This document shows, one piece after another, positions 1-7,766 of a stretch of 64,000 nucleotides of DNA. The DNA is from Oscillospiraceae bacterium (GTDB lineage Bacteria > Bacillota > Clostridia > Oscillospirales > Oscillospiraceae), in the NCBI GenBank assembly GCA_020025305.1, contig JAHHSG010000010.1:1-64000 (forward strand), given 5' to 3'. A model generated the notes under the pieces. The model saw nothing but the letters and a program-made list of their open reading frames with translations, ran no database searches and was not told the origin of the DNA. Position 1 is the stretch's first letter; each line of letters opens with the position of its first letter. The translations under genes were made by a program, and so were the position numbers.

Positions 1-30
1 CTTATCAGGAAAAGTTATCAAAAACAAAGA

Positions 31-54
31 AAAACCGCCTAAATAGGCGGTTTT
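31..54 (-). terminator. Rho-independent terminator of tRNA-Pro
   Basis: A 10-bp stem (AAAACCGCCT with AGGCGGTTTT) and a 4-nt loop lie directly after the CCA end of the leftward tRNA-Pro. The minus-strand RNA ends in a U run. Confidence 0.85.
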
Positions 55-55
55 T

Positions 56-131
56 TGGTCGGAGTGGGGAGACTCGAACTCCCGGCATCCTGCTCCCAAA
101 GCAGGCGCGCTACCAACTGCGCTACACCCCG
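56..131 (-). tRNA. tRNA-Pro (anticodon TGG)
   Basis: The reverse strand folds as a full cloverleaf. The acceptor strands CGGGGTG and CACTCCG pair with one G-U. The D arm is GCGC-AGTTGGTA-GCGC, the anticodon stem is CCTGC/GCAGG with loop TTTGGGA (anticodon TGG), and the T arm contains GTTCGA. CCA is encoded at 58-56. A terminator follows at once. A copy of the 5' half lies just upstream in the same orientation. Confidence 0.95.
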
Positions 132-159
132 ATATTCAGTTTTAGCGGCGGTTCGCACA

Positions 160-210
160 TGCTCCCAAAGCAGGCGCGCTACCAACTGCGCTACACCCCG
201 ATATTCAGTT
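160..210 (-). pseudogene. Duplicated 5' half of tRNA-Pro (truncated tRNA copy)
   Basis: Positions 160-210 repeat 91-141 exactly (51 bp), with an 18-bp spacer between the copies. The copy carries the 10-nt leader, the 5' acceptor strand, the D arm, the 5' anticodon strand, the whole anticodon loop and three bases of the 3' anticodon strand. It has no variable loop, T arm or 3' acceptor strand, so it cannot form a tRNA. It lies upstream of the intact gene on the same strand and would be co-transcribed as part of the precursor leader. Confidence 0.85.
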
Positions 211-314
211 AATTCTTCCCCTATCTTATCTACATGGACTCACTTTATTATGCGCTTACTTTATTTTCTCTTTGCTGCTCAGCGTACCGCAAGAAAGGCT
301 CCCATAAACGACAA

Positions 315-342
315 GATACGCCGTCCACATAGACGGCGTATC
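315..342 (-). terminator. Hairpin downstream of metK
   Basis: A perfect 11-bp inverted repeat (GATACGCCGTC / GACGGCGTATC) with a 6-nt loop lies 35 bp past the metK stop. The U tract on the minus strand is weak (TTGTCGTTT), so efficiency is uncertain. Confidence 0.55.
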
Positions 343-377
343 TACTATAACAGCTTTTTTGCCTTTTTGCAAGACTT

Positions 378-1562
378 TTATAAATTCAGCGCAGCACGCA
401 GTGCATCTACGCGGTCCGTCTGCTCCCAACGGACATTCAAATCCTCACGGCCCATATGACCATAGGCTGCCAGCTTCCGATAAATCGGCTTACGCAGATC
501 CAGATCACGGATGATTGCAGTAGGACGCAGGTCAAATACTTGATTGACTGCTTCCTCCAACTCGCCATCACTAACAACACCGGTACCAAAAGTCTCCACC
601 AACACACTGACAGGACGAGCCACGCCTATGGCGTAGGCCAGCTGCACCTGACAACGCTTTGCAAGACCCGCAGCCACCACATTCTTTGCTACATACCGGG
701 CAGCATAAGCGGCACTGCGATCCACTTTAGTAGGATCCTTTCCCGAGAAAGCTCCACCTCCGTGGGGGGCGCTTCCGCCATAAGTATCCACAATGATCTT
801 ACGACCGGTAAGACCGGAGTCACCCTGAGGACCACCGATCACAAAACGGCCGGTGGGATTCACATAAATCTTGGTATTCTCATCCAGCAGCTCAGCAGGC
901 ACAGTAGGCTTAATGACCAGCTCCGTCATATCTTTCCGAATCTGCTCCAAGGAGACCTCCTCGGCGTGCTGGGTAGACACTACGACGGCATCTAAACGCA
1001 GCGGCTTGCCGTTCTCATCATACTCCACCGTAACCTGCGTCTTACCATCAGGACGCAGATAGTCCACCAAGTGCTCCTTACGTACCTGCGTCAAACGCAT
1101 CGCCAGCTTCTGCGCCAGAGAGATGGGCAGAGGCATCAGCTCAGGGGTTTCATCGCAGGCGTATCCAAACATCATCCCCTGATCACCGGCGCCGTTATCC
1201 AGCTCCGTATCTCCGCTGGTCTTCGCTTCCAACGAGCGGTCAACGCCCATGGCGATATCACCGGATTGCTTGTCAATAGTGGTGATAATGCCGCAGGAAT
1301 CGCAGTCAAACCCATACTTTGCACGGTCATAGCCGATATCACGCACCACCTCGCGAACAATAGCCGGGATGTCAATCTGTGCCGTGGTGGAGATCTCACC
1401 CATCACGCACACCAAGCCAGTGGTACAAGTGGTCTCGCAGGCCACACGGCCATTGGGATCCTGCTCATAGATCGCGTCCAGAACTGCATCGGAGATCTGA
1501 TCGCACATTTTGTCGGGATGTCCCTCCGTTACAGACTCGGAGGTAAAAAGTCTTCTTGCCAT
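378..1562 (-). CDS. metK: S-adenosylmethionine synthase
   Basis: MetK makes S-adenosylmethionine from methionine and ATP in the cytoplasm. The 394-aa protein has the usual family length and landmarks: N-terminal FTSESVTEGHPDK, GAGDQGMMFGYA, and the phosphate loop GGGAFSGKDPTKVDRSAAY. I chose the ATG at 1562 because AAAGGAG lies 9 nt upstream; a GTG directly before it is an in-frame alternative. A SAM-I riboswitch in the leader means the enzyme's own product should shut its expression off. It acts together with mtnN and luxS, 4 kb away, which recycle the by-product SAH. Confidence 0.98.
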   Translation of the reverse strand: MARRLFTSESVTEGHPDKMCDQISDAVLDAIYEQDPNGRVACETTCTTGLVCVMGEISTTAQIDIPAIVREVVRDIGYDRAKYGFDCDSCGIITTIDKQSGDIAMGVDRSLEAKTSGDTELDNGAGDQGMMFGYACDETPELMPLPISLAQKLAMRLTQVRKEHLVDYLRPDGKTQVTVEYDENGKPLRLDAVVVSTQHAEEVSLEQIRKDMTELVIKPTVPAELLDENTKIYVNPTGRFVIGGPQGDSGLTGRKIIVDTYGGSAPHGGGAFSGKDPTKVDRSAAYAARYVAKNVVAAGLAKRCQVQLAYAIGVARPVSVLVETFGTGVVSDGELEEAVNQVFDLRPTAIIRDLDLRKPIYRKLAAYGHMGREDLNVRWEQTDRVDALRAALNL

Positions 1563-1610
1563 CACAATATGCTCCTTTAATCTTAATATTTTCTTTCCTT
1601 TGGGAGCATG

Positions 1611-1782
1611 AAAAAAACACGCTCCGCCATTCGACGAATCGTGCCACTAAAGCGCTCCTCATCTGTCGAAGGACGAATACGGGATTATCACTTCCGTATT
1701 CTGCAAACTCGTCGGATTTGGCACCTTGCATTGCAGGTTGCCGTGGTTTCATCGGGCCGATCCCTCAACCACTCTTGATAAG
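1611..1782 (-). ncRNA. SAM-I (S-box) riboswitch with terminator
   Basis: The minus strand from 1782 to 1658 has the S-box core in order: CTTATCAAGAG, GGTTGAGGGA, GGCCCGATGAAACC, GGCAACC, and a closing GATGAG that pairs with the first CTTATC to form P1. A terminator hairpin follows (about 1655-1617, CGCT...AGCG with inner GATTC/GAAT), ending in seven U residues at 1617-1611. The metK ribosome-binding site comes after the terminator. Known S-box logic is that SAM binding favours the terminator and turns metK off. Confidence 0.95.
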
Positions 1783-1813
1783 GTATGAAGTTGTAATATT
1801 TTTGCTTTCTTTA

Positions 1814-1841
1814 AGTATACCACAACATTTCTCTGTGTCAA
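1814..1841 (-). promoter_or_regulatory. Sigma-A promoter of metK leader
   Basis: On the minus strand, TTGACA (1841-1836), a 16-bp spacer and TATACT (1819-1814) place the transcription start about 25-30 bases before the riboswitch P1 helix. Confidence 0.8.
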
Positions 1842-1975
1842 CTCCTTTTTACATCTCGTCCCCCAATGATCCCCTTTTCCCCTTTTTGGGCAATATTTAC
1901 AGATTTTTTCTCTGCTTCTCCTTGCGCCCATTCGGAATACCCTGTCTCTTTTCTTCCATTATTTAAAAATTTTTC

Positions 1976-2004
1976 ATGACTTTTTACAAAAATGGTAGTA
2001 GAAT
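1976..2004 (+). promoter_or_regulatory. Probable promoter of rhomboid-like gene
   Basis: ATGACT (1976-1981), a 17-bp spacer and TAGAAT (1999-2004). The -35 box is poor. Between this promoter and the metK promoter, 1842-1975 is A/T-rich with no other feature I can support. Confidence 0.5.
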
Positions 2005-2037
2005 GTTATTTACATGAATTTTAGGAGGAACGTCCCC

Positions 2038-2895
2038 TTGAAAAAAATCTATGATGCCGTGGATCGCTTTTGCGCGTGCCATCCCAGCTTTGGCATCCCC
2101 AATCTGATGCGCGTAATCGTGATCGGCAACGCCCTCGTATATCTGCTCATGATGTTTTCCAATCCTGCCGCCCTCAGCTTTCTGGCCTTCAATCTCAACG
2201 GTGTACTCCACGGCGAGATCTGGCGGATCATCACCTATATTTTCTACCCCGGCTACACAAGCGCGTTCAGCCTTATGATCTCCCTCTTCTTCTATTATTG
2301 GATCGGCTCAACACTGGAGCAGCGCTGGGGCACCACTCGGTTCAATCTTTACTATTTTGGCGGCGTCTTCCTCACCGTGGTGGGCGTCACCATTGCCAGC
2401 CTTATCTCCGGTCAATATGACTTGACGGTAGCCGGCACCGGCTATGTGAATCTCTCCATGTTTCTGGCCTTCGCCGCACTGTTCCCCGATGCCCAGGTAC
2501 TGCTCTTCTTCATCATTCCTGTGAAGATGAAGTGGCTGGGTATTTTGGATGGCGCACTGTTTGCCTTTGAAGTAGTTTCCTCCCTGCTGGCCGGACGACT
2601 CACCGGTGTGGTCGTTCCGTTGTTAGCATTACTGAACTTCTTTATCTTTATCTGGCCGGAGGTACACTACCGGGTTCAGCGCAGCCGCTATCGCAACTCC
2701 CGGCAAACCATACAGTTTAAAAAAGCGGTACAACAGCAGCAGCGGGAAAAGGGCTATCACCACAAGTGCTGCGTGTGTGGTAAAACAGACACGGATTATC
2801 CCAATCTTCAGTTCCGCTATTGCAGTAAGTGCGCCGGTTACCACTGCTTCTGCCAAGAGCATATCTTCAACCATGTCCATTTCACGGAGGAATAA
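2038..2895 (+). CDS. Rhomboid/derlin-like membrane protein with C-terminal zinc ribbon, catalytic residues absent
   Basis: This 285-aa protein has about six hydrophobic segments in its first 210 residues and a rhomboid-like layout (a WRIITYIF segment, then GSTLEQRWGTTRFNLYYFGG). The active-site motif GxSG is replaced by AGTGYVNLS and no histidine occurs in the last membrane segment, so protease activity is unlikely. A soluble tail follows with two CxxC pairs (CCVCGK, YCSKC) and then CFCQEHIFNHVH, which looks like a zinc ribbon. The start is TTG at 2038, because AGGAGG lies 9 nt before it; the in-frame ATG at 2014 precedes that site. It is transcribed alone, divergent from metK. Its partner and role are unknown. 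Confidence 0.75.
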   Translation: MKKIYDAVDRFCACHPSFGIPNLMRVIVIGNALVYLLMMFSNPAALSFLAFNLNGVLHGEIWRIITYIFYPGYTSAFSLMISLFFYYWIGSTLEQRWGTTRFNLYYFGGVFLTVVGVTIASLISGQYDLTVAGTGYVNLSMFLAFAALFPDAQVLLFFIIPVKMKWLGILDGALFAFEVVSSLLAGRLTGVVVPLLALLNFFIFIWPEVHYRVQRSRYRNSRQTIQFKKAVQQQQREKGYHHKCCVCGKTDTDYPNLQFRYCSKCAGYHCFCQEHIFNHVHFTEE

Positions 2896-2904
2896 CCTCA
2901 TACC

Positions 2905-2955
2905 ATCCAAAAGACGAGCGATGCACTTTGCAAGTGCATCGCTCGTCTTTTGGAT
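2905..2955. terminator. Bidirectional terminator, 24-bp perfect stem
   Basis: ATCCAAAAGACGAGCGATGC and the next four bases (2905-2928) are perfectly repeated in inverse at 2932-2955 around a 3-nt loop. It sits between the convergent rhomboid-like and lipoprotein genes. The A/T blocks inside the stem give U-rich ends on both strands. Confidence 0.75.
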
Positions 2956-2967
2956 TGCTGCATTCCT

Positions 2968-3867
2968 TTAGGAAAGTTCCAGTACATCACGGCCATAGTC
3001 ATTGAGGTATGTATCGATGATCTGATATGGGATGTGAAAAGCCTGCTCTCCGGCCGCATAGGGAGCAATATCGTAGGCGCCAAACACAACCTGCAGCCCC
3101 TCTTCCTCAAAGAAAACAGAACGGTTGATCCACTGAGGGACCACCTCTTCATAGTCCTTAAAATATGGGGTTCCTCCCTGTGCCTCGGTCTGCTCCTGAA
3201 TCTGGCGGAGGATCTCCGTCCCCACGGCACCACAAAGCCCCCTATAATCATCCGTCATGTCATTGATTGTAATCTCACGTCCCGTATGCAAATCAAAGGT
3301 CACCGGCTGCCGATTGGAAATACCATGCGCACCACCGGTAAAGCTTTCACGCCACAAAGTAACACATACCAAATGGTGATTACTCCAAGAAGAGATATTC
3401 ACCCTGTCAAAAAAGTAATACGAAGGGCTTTGCCACCCACTCTCCTGCTTGTCAGAAGACAAATTGTAGCTCTTCTCCGCCATGGCAGAAATCTCGTGAA
3501 AATTGACCTTTTGATCCTCTACCCATTTTTCAAAATATGCATTCACCCGGTTGGCCGCCTGCTCTGAGGGAGGACAGACACCCGCTTTTTCACTGTAGCC
3601 CGTCAATGCCGTTCCGATCTGCACCATGGGATATTGATACATACCCTCTGCCAGCAGCCGTCCGTCGGTTTGGGAATAGTATATCTCTTCCGCCGTCTTT
3701 ACTGCCACAGAATACGGCAGCGCACTGCTTGTCATAGCTGTATCCAGCTCCATGCCTGCCAGATCAAGGGTTCCGTTCATGGTCGGACTGCCTTTTTGTC
3801 CGCCGCAGCCCGATAACAGTAAGAGGGATGTTGCAAGCAAGCATCCCAGTAGTATACATCGTTTCAT
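2968..3867 (-). CDS. DUF3298/DUF4163-type lipoprotein
   Basis: This 299-aa exported protein has the signal peptide MKRCILLGCLLATSLLLLSG followed by the lipobox cysteine (LSGC, Cys21), so it should be anchored to the outer face of the membrane. The C-terminal half has hallmarks of the DUF3298 (RsiV-like) family: FTGGAHG and the late motif FEEEGLQVVFGAYDIAPYAAG, seen as FGAYDIAPYAAG. Family members are often peptidoglycan-associated or anti-sigma-factor domains. No sigma-factor gene is adjacent, so a signalling role is not supported here. It starts 8 nt after the tmcAL stop with GAGGTGAC before its ATG, so it is probably co-transcribed with tmcAL. Confidence 0.8.
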   Translation of the reverse strand: MKRCILLGCLLATSLLLLSGCGGQKGSPTMNGTLDLAGMELDTAMTSSALPYSVAVKTAEEIYYSQTDGRLLAEGMYQYPMVQIGTALTGYSEKAGVCPPSEQAANRVNAYFEKWVEDQKVNFHEISAMAEKSYNLSSDKQESGWQSPSYYFFDRVNISSWSNHHLVCVTLWRESFTGGAHGISNRQPVTFDLHTGREITINDMTDDYRGLCGAVGTEILRQIQEQTEAQGGTPYFKDYEEVVPQWINRSVFFEEEGLQVVFGAYDIAPYAAGEQAFHIPYQIIDTYLNDYGRDVLELS

Positions 3868-3875
3868 AAGTCACC

Positions 3876-5072
3876 TCACAAAAGGATTGGCACTGCCCGC
3901 CAGTCAGCACCGCAGCGGCTTTGGTGCACATCCGGATAGGCCAATGCATACATATCGGTCCGCTGTGCTTCCGCTTTGAAAAGTGCTTCCGCTGCCGCCC
4001 CCAACCGCACTGCATGCGCAGGCTTGGTCAATATGGGCACATGATTTTCCTGCATAATCCGCAATAGCTGCCGTCCCCGCTGATTCGCCGCCAAAAGCCG
4101 CAGATAGGGCAGATGCTCCGGCGGCAACTCTGTGGGCAGGTGCAAATAGGCCGCCAGCAGCATCCGCCGCAGCCTTGCATGGGAATAGCGCTTTGTCTTG
4201 GCAGCATCCAGAATTTCCGACACAGTGCACTTCTCCTGCACCGCCCGATACACGCGACGATACAGTCCCTCGCCGCCGCCGTCATAGGGAAGAAAATCCG
4301 TTTCCTCCATCCGGCGCAGGCAGGACAAAACTGCCCGCTCACAGTGCTCCATCTTCGCTGGAGCACGGCCTTCCTTCATCTCTCGCAGCAGCACCTGCGC
4401 ACTCTTCTCGGGAAGGTATCCCATTGCCTCTGCCGCCCGGTCCTCCATCAAAAGCTGACGCACGTAGGAAGCCGAGGCAACTCCATCCTTGGGCGCACCG
4501 TCGTGGGCAGCACCTGCCCGCGGCACAGTAATGGCGGTCATCCGACTTCCGCTGCGGCGCAGAGCACGGCAGTACTCCACACCCAGATTATTATTGGGGG
4601 TATCCAGCAGCGCCGCCGTCTCTTCCCCTGCCATCTTCTTCACCGCCATACGGCGGCAGGCAGCAAAGCTCCTGCCGGAGCACAGTTCCTGCTGCACCAT
4701 TGCCTGGTATGCCTCACTATCCAGAATTTCGGCAAGGTGATAGAGGATCTCGGCGCTGCCACACTCACTGCCGAAGGCCAGATGGGTCACAACACCCGTC
4801 TGCTCCAGCAGCGCAACGCCTCCCCGGGCAAAGCGCTCCGCACCCGCGGCACTCCAGACCGTGGGCAGCTCCAACACCAGATCAGCACCACAGCGCACTG
4901 CCATCTCGGCACGGCTCTGTTTATTCAGTAAAGCAAAATCACCACGCTGGACAAAGTTGCCGCTCATGGCACAGACAATGGCCTCCACCCCCTGCTGCCG
5001 CAGTTGCTCCAGCATCCATGCATGGCCCAAATGGAAGGGGTTATATTCACATATAATACCTGCAACCAGCAA
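3876..5072 (-). CDS. tmcAL: tRNA(Met) cytidine acetate ligase
   Basis: TmcAL activates acetate with ATP and acetylates the wobble cytidine of elongator tRNA-Met (ac4C34), which prevents misreading of isoleucine codons. The N-terminus GIICEYNPFHLGHAWMLEQL is the nucleotidyltransferase core with its HxGH motif, followed by SGNFVQRGD and the NNNLGVEY segment typical of the family. The length, 398 aa, is normal. The start is TTG at 5072, preceded by GAGGGGGG; the family begins close to this point. It heads an operon with the DUF3298 lipoprotein, and its promoter faces that of mtnN. Confidence 0.93.
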   Translation of the reverse strand: MLVAGIICEYNPFHLGHAWMLEQLRQQGVEAIVCAMSGNFVQRGDFALLNKQSRAEMAVRCGADLVLELPTVWSAAGAERFARGGVALLEQTGVVTHLAFGSECGSAEILYHLAEILDSEAYQAMVQQELCSGRSFAACRRMAVKKMAGEETAALLDTPNNNLGVEYCRALRRSGSRMTAITVPRAGAAHDGAPKDGVASASYVRQLLMEDRAAEAMGYLPEKSAQVLLREMKEGRAPAKMEHCERAVLSCLRRMEETDFLPYDGGGEGLYRRVYRAVQEKCTVSEILDAAKTKRYSHARLRRMLLAAYLHLPTELPPEHLPYLRLLAANQRGRQLLRIMQENHVPILTKPAHAVRLGAAAEALFKAEAQRTDMYALAYPDVHQSRCGADWRAVPILL

Positions 5073-5174
5073 GTTTTTCCCCCCTCAACAGGTAACAAAA
5101 AGTTACAATTTTTCACACGTTTCTGTTGAAACTGCCAAAACCGCAGATGGCAGTGTCATGAACATTTGTTTTTC

Positions 5175-5203
5175 ATTCTAGCACATTTGGCAGTTTTCTG
5201 CAA
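5175..5203 (-). promoter_or_regulatory. Promoter of tmcAL
   Basis: On the minus strand, TTGCAG, a 17-bp spacer and TAGAAT (5180-5175). The leader contains a small hairpin, ACTGCCA with TGGCAGT. Confidence 0.65.
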
Positions 5204-5227
5204 TAAAAACGTCTTTTACAAATGTTC

Positions 5228-5257
5228 TTGACTTTTCCTCCGCCTGTTTTTTATAAT
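5228..5257 (+). promoter_or_regulatory. Promoter of mtnN-luxS
   Basis: TTGACT (5228-5233), an 18-bp spacer and a perfect TATAAT (5252-5257), about 70 bp before the mtnN start. It diverges from the tmcAL promoter. Confidence 0.8.
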
Positions 5258-5324
5258 AAAAGTAATCGTTTCTGCACTTTTATTACGTTCATCATAGGTA
5301 TATTGTTTAAAGGAGAATCCCGCT

Positions 5325-5996
5325 ATGAAAATCGGTCTCATCTACGCCATGACCGGCGAAATTGAGAGCCTGCTCACGCAGGAAAATGCCCAGCCTCTGC
5401 AAACAGTGGCCGGTGTTCCCTTCTACCAGATCCGTGAAGACGTGATCGCCTGCGCCGGCGGTGTCAGCAAGGTCAATGCCGCCATGGCTGCGCAGCTGAT
5501 GATCTCCCTCTATCAGCCAGACCTCATTGTCAACGCCGGTGTGGCCGGCTGCTTTGAGAGCGCCGAAATCGGCGATGTGGTGCTGGCGGAGGCCTTCCTT
5601 CAGCACGATGTGGACACCACCAATATCGGCGATCCCATCGGTCTTGTGTCCACCGTCAATCAGATTACCTTCCCCACCAGCGATTTTGACAAGGCCAAAG
5701 CCGCCATGGACAAAGTAGGCATCCCCTACCGCACCGGTCTTGTGGCCACCGGCGACTGGTTCGCCGTGGACTGCGACCGCGCCCACTGGATTCAGGATAC
5801 CTTCCATCCGCTGCTGTGCGAGATGGAGGGGTGCGCCATTGCACAGGTATGTATGCGCAACGGTGTAAAGTTTATGGCTATCAAATCTGTGTCTGACTGC
5901 CTCTTTGAACACCACGACTTTTTCTTCAACTTCCCCACTGCCATGAAGGATCTCAATCGGGTGGTCATGGCCTTTCTCGAGCATTTGGAGGCGTAA
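5325..5996 (+). CDS. mtnN: 5'-methylthioadenosine/S-adenosylhomocysteine nucleosidase
   Basis: MtnN hydrolyses adenine from S-adenosylhomocysteine and methylthioadenosine, the by-products of SAM use. The 223-aa protein shows the PNP/MTAN fold signatures: KIGLIYAMTGEIE at the start, VNAGVAG, the substrate-binding CEMEGCAIAQVC, and KSVSD with the catalytic aspartate. AAAGGAG lies before the ATG. Its stop is 2 nt before luxS, and the two enzymes catalyse consecutive steps (SAH to S-ribosylhomocysteine, then to homocysteine and DPD). Confidence 0.95.
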   Translation: MKIGLIYAMTGEIESLLTQENAQPLQTVAGVPFYQIREDVIACAGGVSKVNAAMAAQLMISLYQPDLIVNAGVAGCFESAEIGDVVLAEAFLQHDVDTTNIGDPIGLVSTVNQITFPTSDFDKAKAAMDKVGIPYRTGLVATGDWFAVDCDRAHWIQDTFHPLLCEMEGCAIAQVCMRNGVKFMAIKSVSDCLFEHHDFFFNFPTAMKDLNRVVMAFLEHLEA

Positions 5997-5998
5997 GC

Positions 5999-6466
5999 AT
6001 GGAACGCATTGCCAGCTTTACCGTGAACCACAACGTTTTGACACCGGGACTCTATCTCTCCCGCCGGGACGGACAGATGACCACCTTCGATTTGCGCTTC
6101 AAAAAGCCCAACACCGGGGAGCTTCTCTCCAACGCAGAAATGCATTCCGTAGAACATATTATTGCTACGCTCCTGCGCAACAGCGCACAAAAGGACGCCG
6201 TGATCTACTTCGGCCCTATGGGCTGCCAGACCGGCTTTTACTTTCTCTTTGACAGCGCGCGGCTCAGCGACGGCGAGGCCATTGCGCTTTTGCAGCAGGT
6301 CTTTCACGATGGCGCCGTCTATCAAGGCGCCATGCCGGGGAAAAGCGCCCGGGAGTGCGGCAACTACATCAATTTAGATGTGGAAAAAGCGCGCACTTGC
6401 TGTGCCTTTTTTGCCCAGCTCATTGAAAATTGGAGCGAAGCGCAGCTTTCCTATCCGCAGGCATAA
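5999..6466 (+). CDS. luxS: S-ribosylhomocysteine lyase (AI-2 synthase)
   Basis: LuxS splits S-ribosylhomocysteine into homocysteine and DPD, the precursor of autoinducer-2. The 155-aa protein carries the metal-binding HSVEH (HxxEH), GPMGCQTGFY with the catalytic cysteine region, and ECGNY near the C-terminus, all as in known LuxS. It directly follows mtnN with a 2-nt gap, so translation is likely coupled. The operon completes the activated methyl cycle that begins with metK. Whether the product is used as a signal cannot be told from this window. Confidence 0.96.
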   Translation: MERIASFTVNHNVLTPGLYLSRRDGQMTTFDLRFKKPNTGELLSNAEMHSVEHIIATLLRNSAQKDAVIYFGPMGCQTGFYFLFDSARLSDGEAIALLQQVFHDGAVYQGAMPGKSARECGNYINLDVEKARTCCAFFAQLIENWSEAQLSYPQA

Positions 6467-6505
6467 AAAGAAGCTGTTTTTCCCCGAAAAAGTTGGCAAA
6501 AACAG

Positions 6506-6534
6506 TTGACAAACGTCCTTGACACTGTTATACT
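6506..6534 (+). promoter_or_regulatory. Promoter of rplU-prp-rpmA
   Basis: TTGACA (6506-6511), a 17-bp spacer and TATACT (6529-6534). The spacing is ideal, and the promoter is expected to be strong as for a ribosomal protein operon. Confidence 0.85.
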
Positions 6535-6540
6535 TGATAA

Positions 6541-6629
6541 GCCGCTTTGAATGGGTAGAAGATTCGGCTCACGCGCCGAACGCCCCCGACAGCGAGTCCG
6601 TAATTAAGGAAAGGTAGGTGCAACAAGTA
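6541..6629 (+). promoter_or_regulatory. L21 leader-like structured 5' UTR
   Basis: The ~90-nt leader of rplU contains ATGGGTAGAAG, a TTCGGC/GCCGAA hairpin and a C-rich segment. This layout resembles the ribosomal protein L21 leader RNA of Firmicutes, thought to bind L21 for autoregulation. The assignment rests on position and overall pattern, not on a covariance search. Confidence 0.5.
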
Positions 6630-6941
6630 ATGCAGGCTATTATCGTGACCGGTGGTAAGCAGTACAACGTCTCTGAAGGTGACACTCTGTTTATCGAAAA
6701 GCTGGATGTCAACGCCGGCGACTCCGTGGAGTTTGATCAGGTGCTGGCAATCGTCGACGGTGAGAATACCAAGTTCGGCACTCCCGTGGTGGAGGGCGCC
6801 AAGGTGGACGCTACCGTGGTGAAGAACGGCAAGGGTAAGAAGATCCGTATCTTCAAGTACACCCCCAAGAAGGGTTACCGCAAACGTCAGGGCCATCGTC
6901 AGCCTTACACCAAGGTTGAGATCAACAAGATCTCTTTCTAA
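6630..6941 (+). CDS. rplU: 50S ribosomal protein L21
   Basis: This 103-aa protein of the large subunit matches L21 throughout: MQAIIVTGGKQYNVSEGD at the start, then VLAIVDGENTKFGTPVVEGA and KYTPKKGYRKRQGHRQPYT, the RNA-binding C-terminal region. The start is the ATG at 6630, because family members begin at M-Q/Y-A-I-I; an in-frame GTG at 6618 would add four residues. It is first in the conserved rplU-prp-rpmA operon. Confidence 0.97.
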   Translation: MQAIIVTGGKQYNVSEGDTLFIEKLDVNAGDSVEFDQVLAIVDGENTKFGTPVVEGAKVDATVVKNGKGKKIRIFKYTPKKGYRKRQGHRQPYTKVEINKISF

Positions 6942-6947
6942 GGCTGT

Positions 6948-7277
6948 ATGACGACCGTCACATTCCTCACAGAAGAGGATCGCATCATCGGATTTGATGC
7001 AGTCGGCCACAGCGGCTGGGCAGAAGAGGGCAGCGACATCGTGTGCGCCGCCGTTACCAGCGCCGTCCGTCTGGTGGATGCCACCATTAATGACGTGATG
7101 GGTCTGTGTGCCTCGGTGAAAGTCAATCATAAAGACGGCTCCATTGCCTTCCGTCTCCCCGGCGGACTTGCCGAAACGGCAGAGTCCACTTGCCAGAATC
7201 TTTTGGCGGGACTGATGGTATATTTGACCGTGCTCCATGACGAGTATCCGGAAAATGTCGAAGTTATGGAAGGCTGA
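6948..7277 (+). CDS. prp: Ribosomal-processing cysteine protease Prp
   Basis: Prp removes the N-terminal extension of L27 in Firmicutes and related phyla, a step essential for ribosome function in species studied. The 109-aa protein has the catalytic histidine in GHSGWA (His21) and cysteine in DIVCAAVT (Cys33), at the spacing known for the family. It lies between rplU and rpmA, the standard arrangement, and its substrate, an extended L27, is encoded 46 bp downstream. Confidence 0.94.
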   Translation: MTTVTFLTEEDRIIGFDAVGHSGWAEEGSDIVCAAVTSAVRLVDATINDVMGLCASVKVNHKDGSIAFRLPGGLAETAESTCQNLLAGLMVYLTVLHDEYPENVEVMEG

Positions 7278-7323
7278 GGCCTTTCTCTCCTTCATCATCT
7301 TATAGAAAGGATGGTACTGAAAT

Positions 7324-7605
7324 ATGCTGTACATTGGTCTGCAATTCTTCGCCCATAAAAAAGGTATGGGTTCTACCAAAAACGGCCGTGATTCCGAGTC
7401 CAAGCGCCTTGGGCCCAAGCGTGCCGACGGTCAGTTTGTTCTGGCCGGCAACATTTTGGTGCGCCAGCGCGGTACCCACATCCACCCCGGTATGAACGTG
7501 GGTCGTGGCACCGACGACACTCTGTTTGCTAAGGCTGACGGCGTGGTTCGTTTTGAGCGTCTGGGCAAGGATCGTAAGCAGGTTTCTGTTTACCCCGCCG
7601 AGTAA
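7324..7605 (+). CDS. rpmA: 50S ribosomal protein L27 (with cleavable N-terminal extension)
   Basis: L27 reaches into the peptidyl transferase centre. The 93-aa product begins MLYIGLQFFAHKKGMGSTKN. Known Prp substrates have this same extension ending FFA-x-KKG, and cleavage after FFA exposes the mature N-terminus. The body (GRDSESKRLGPKRADGQ, RQRGTHIHPGMNVGRG) is typical L27. The ribosome-binding site is AAAGGATGG, and a strong terminator follows the gene. Confidence 0.97.
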   Translation: MLYIGLQFFAHKKGMGSTKNGRDSESKRLGPKRADGQFVLAGNILVRQRGTHIHPGMNVGRGTDDTLFAKADGVVRFERLGKDRKQVSVYPAE

Positions 7606-7617
7606 TCAAGTTACTTT

Positions 7618-7650
7618 GAAAAACCTCCGGCTCACGCCGGAGGTTTTTTT
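7618..7650 (+). terminator. Terminator of rplU-prp-rpmA
   Basis: A 12-bp stem (AAAACCTCCGGC/GCCGGAGGTTTT), a TCAC loop and seven T residues, 13 bp after the rpmA stop. Confidence 0.92.
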
Positions 7651-7686
7651 CGATTGTTGGAAGCTTCCCGCCCACTTTCCTTTTTC

Positions 7687-7715
7687 TTGACGTGCCGTCA
7701 TTTTTTCGGTAAAAT
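7687..7715 (+). promoter_or_regulatory. Promoter of obg
   Basis: TTGACG (7687-7692), a 17-bp spacer and TAAAAT (7710-7715), after the rpmA terminator and about 50 bp before the obg start. Confidence 0.75.
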
Positions 7716-7766
7716 AGGTCATAATGTTAGGAAATGGACATTTTTGAATAGATGAGGTACAAAACT

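Noticed and set aside
55..459. 134-aa open frame on the + strand with an internally repeated 16-residue unit
   Set aside because: It runs antisense through tRNA-Pro and its duplicated half; the repeat in the peptide is just the tRNA duplication.
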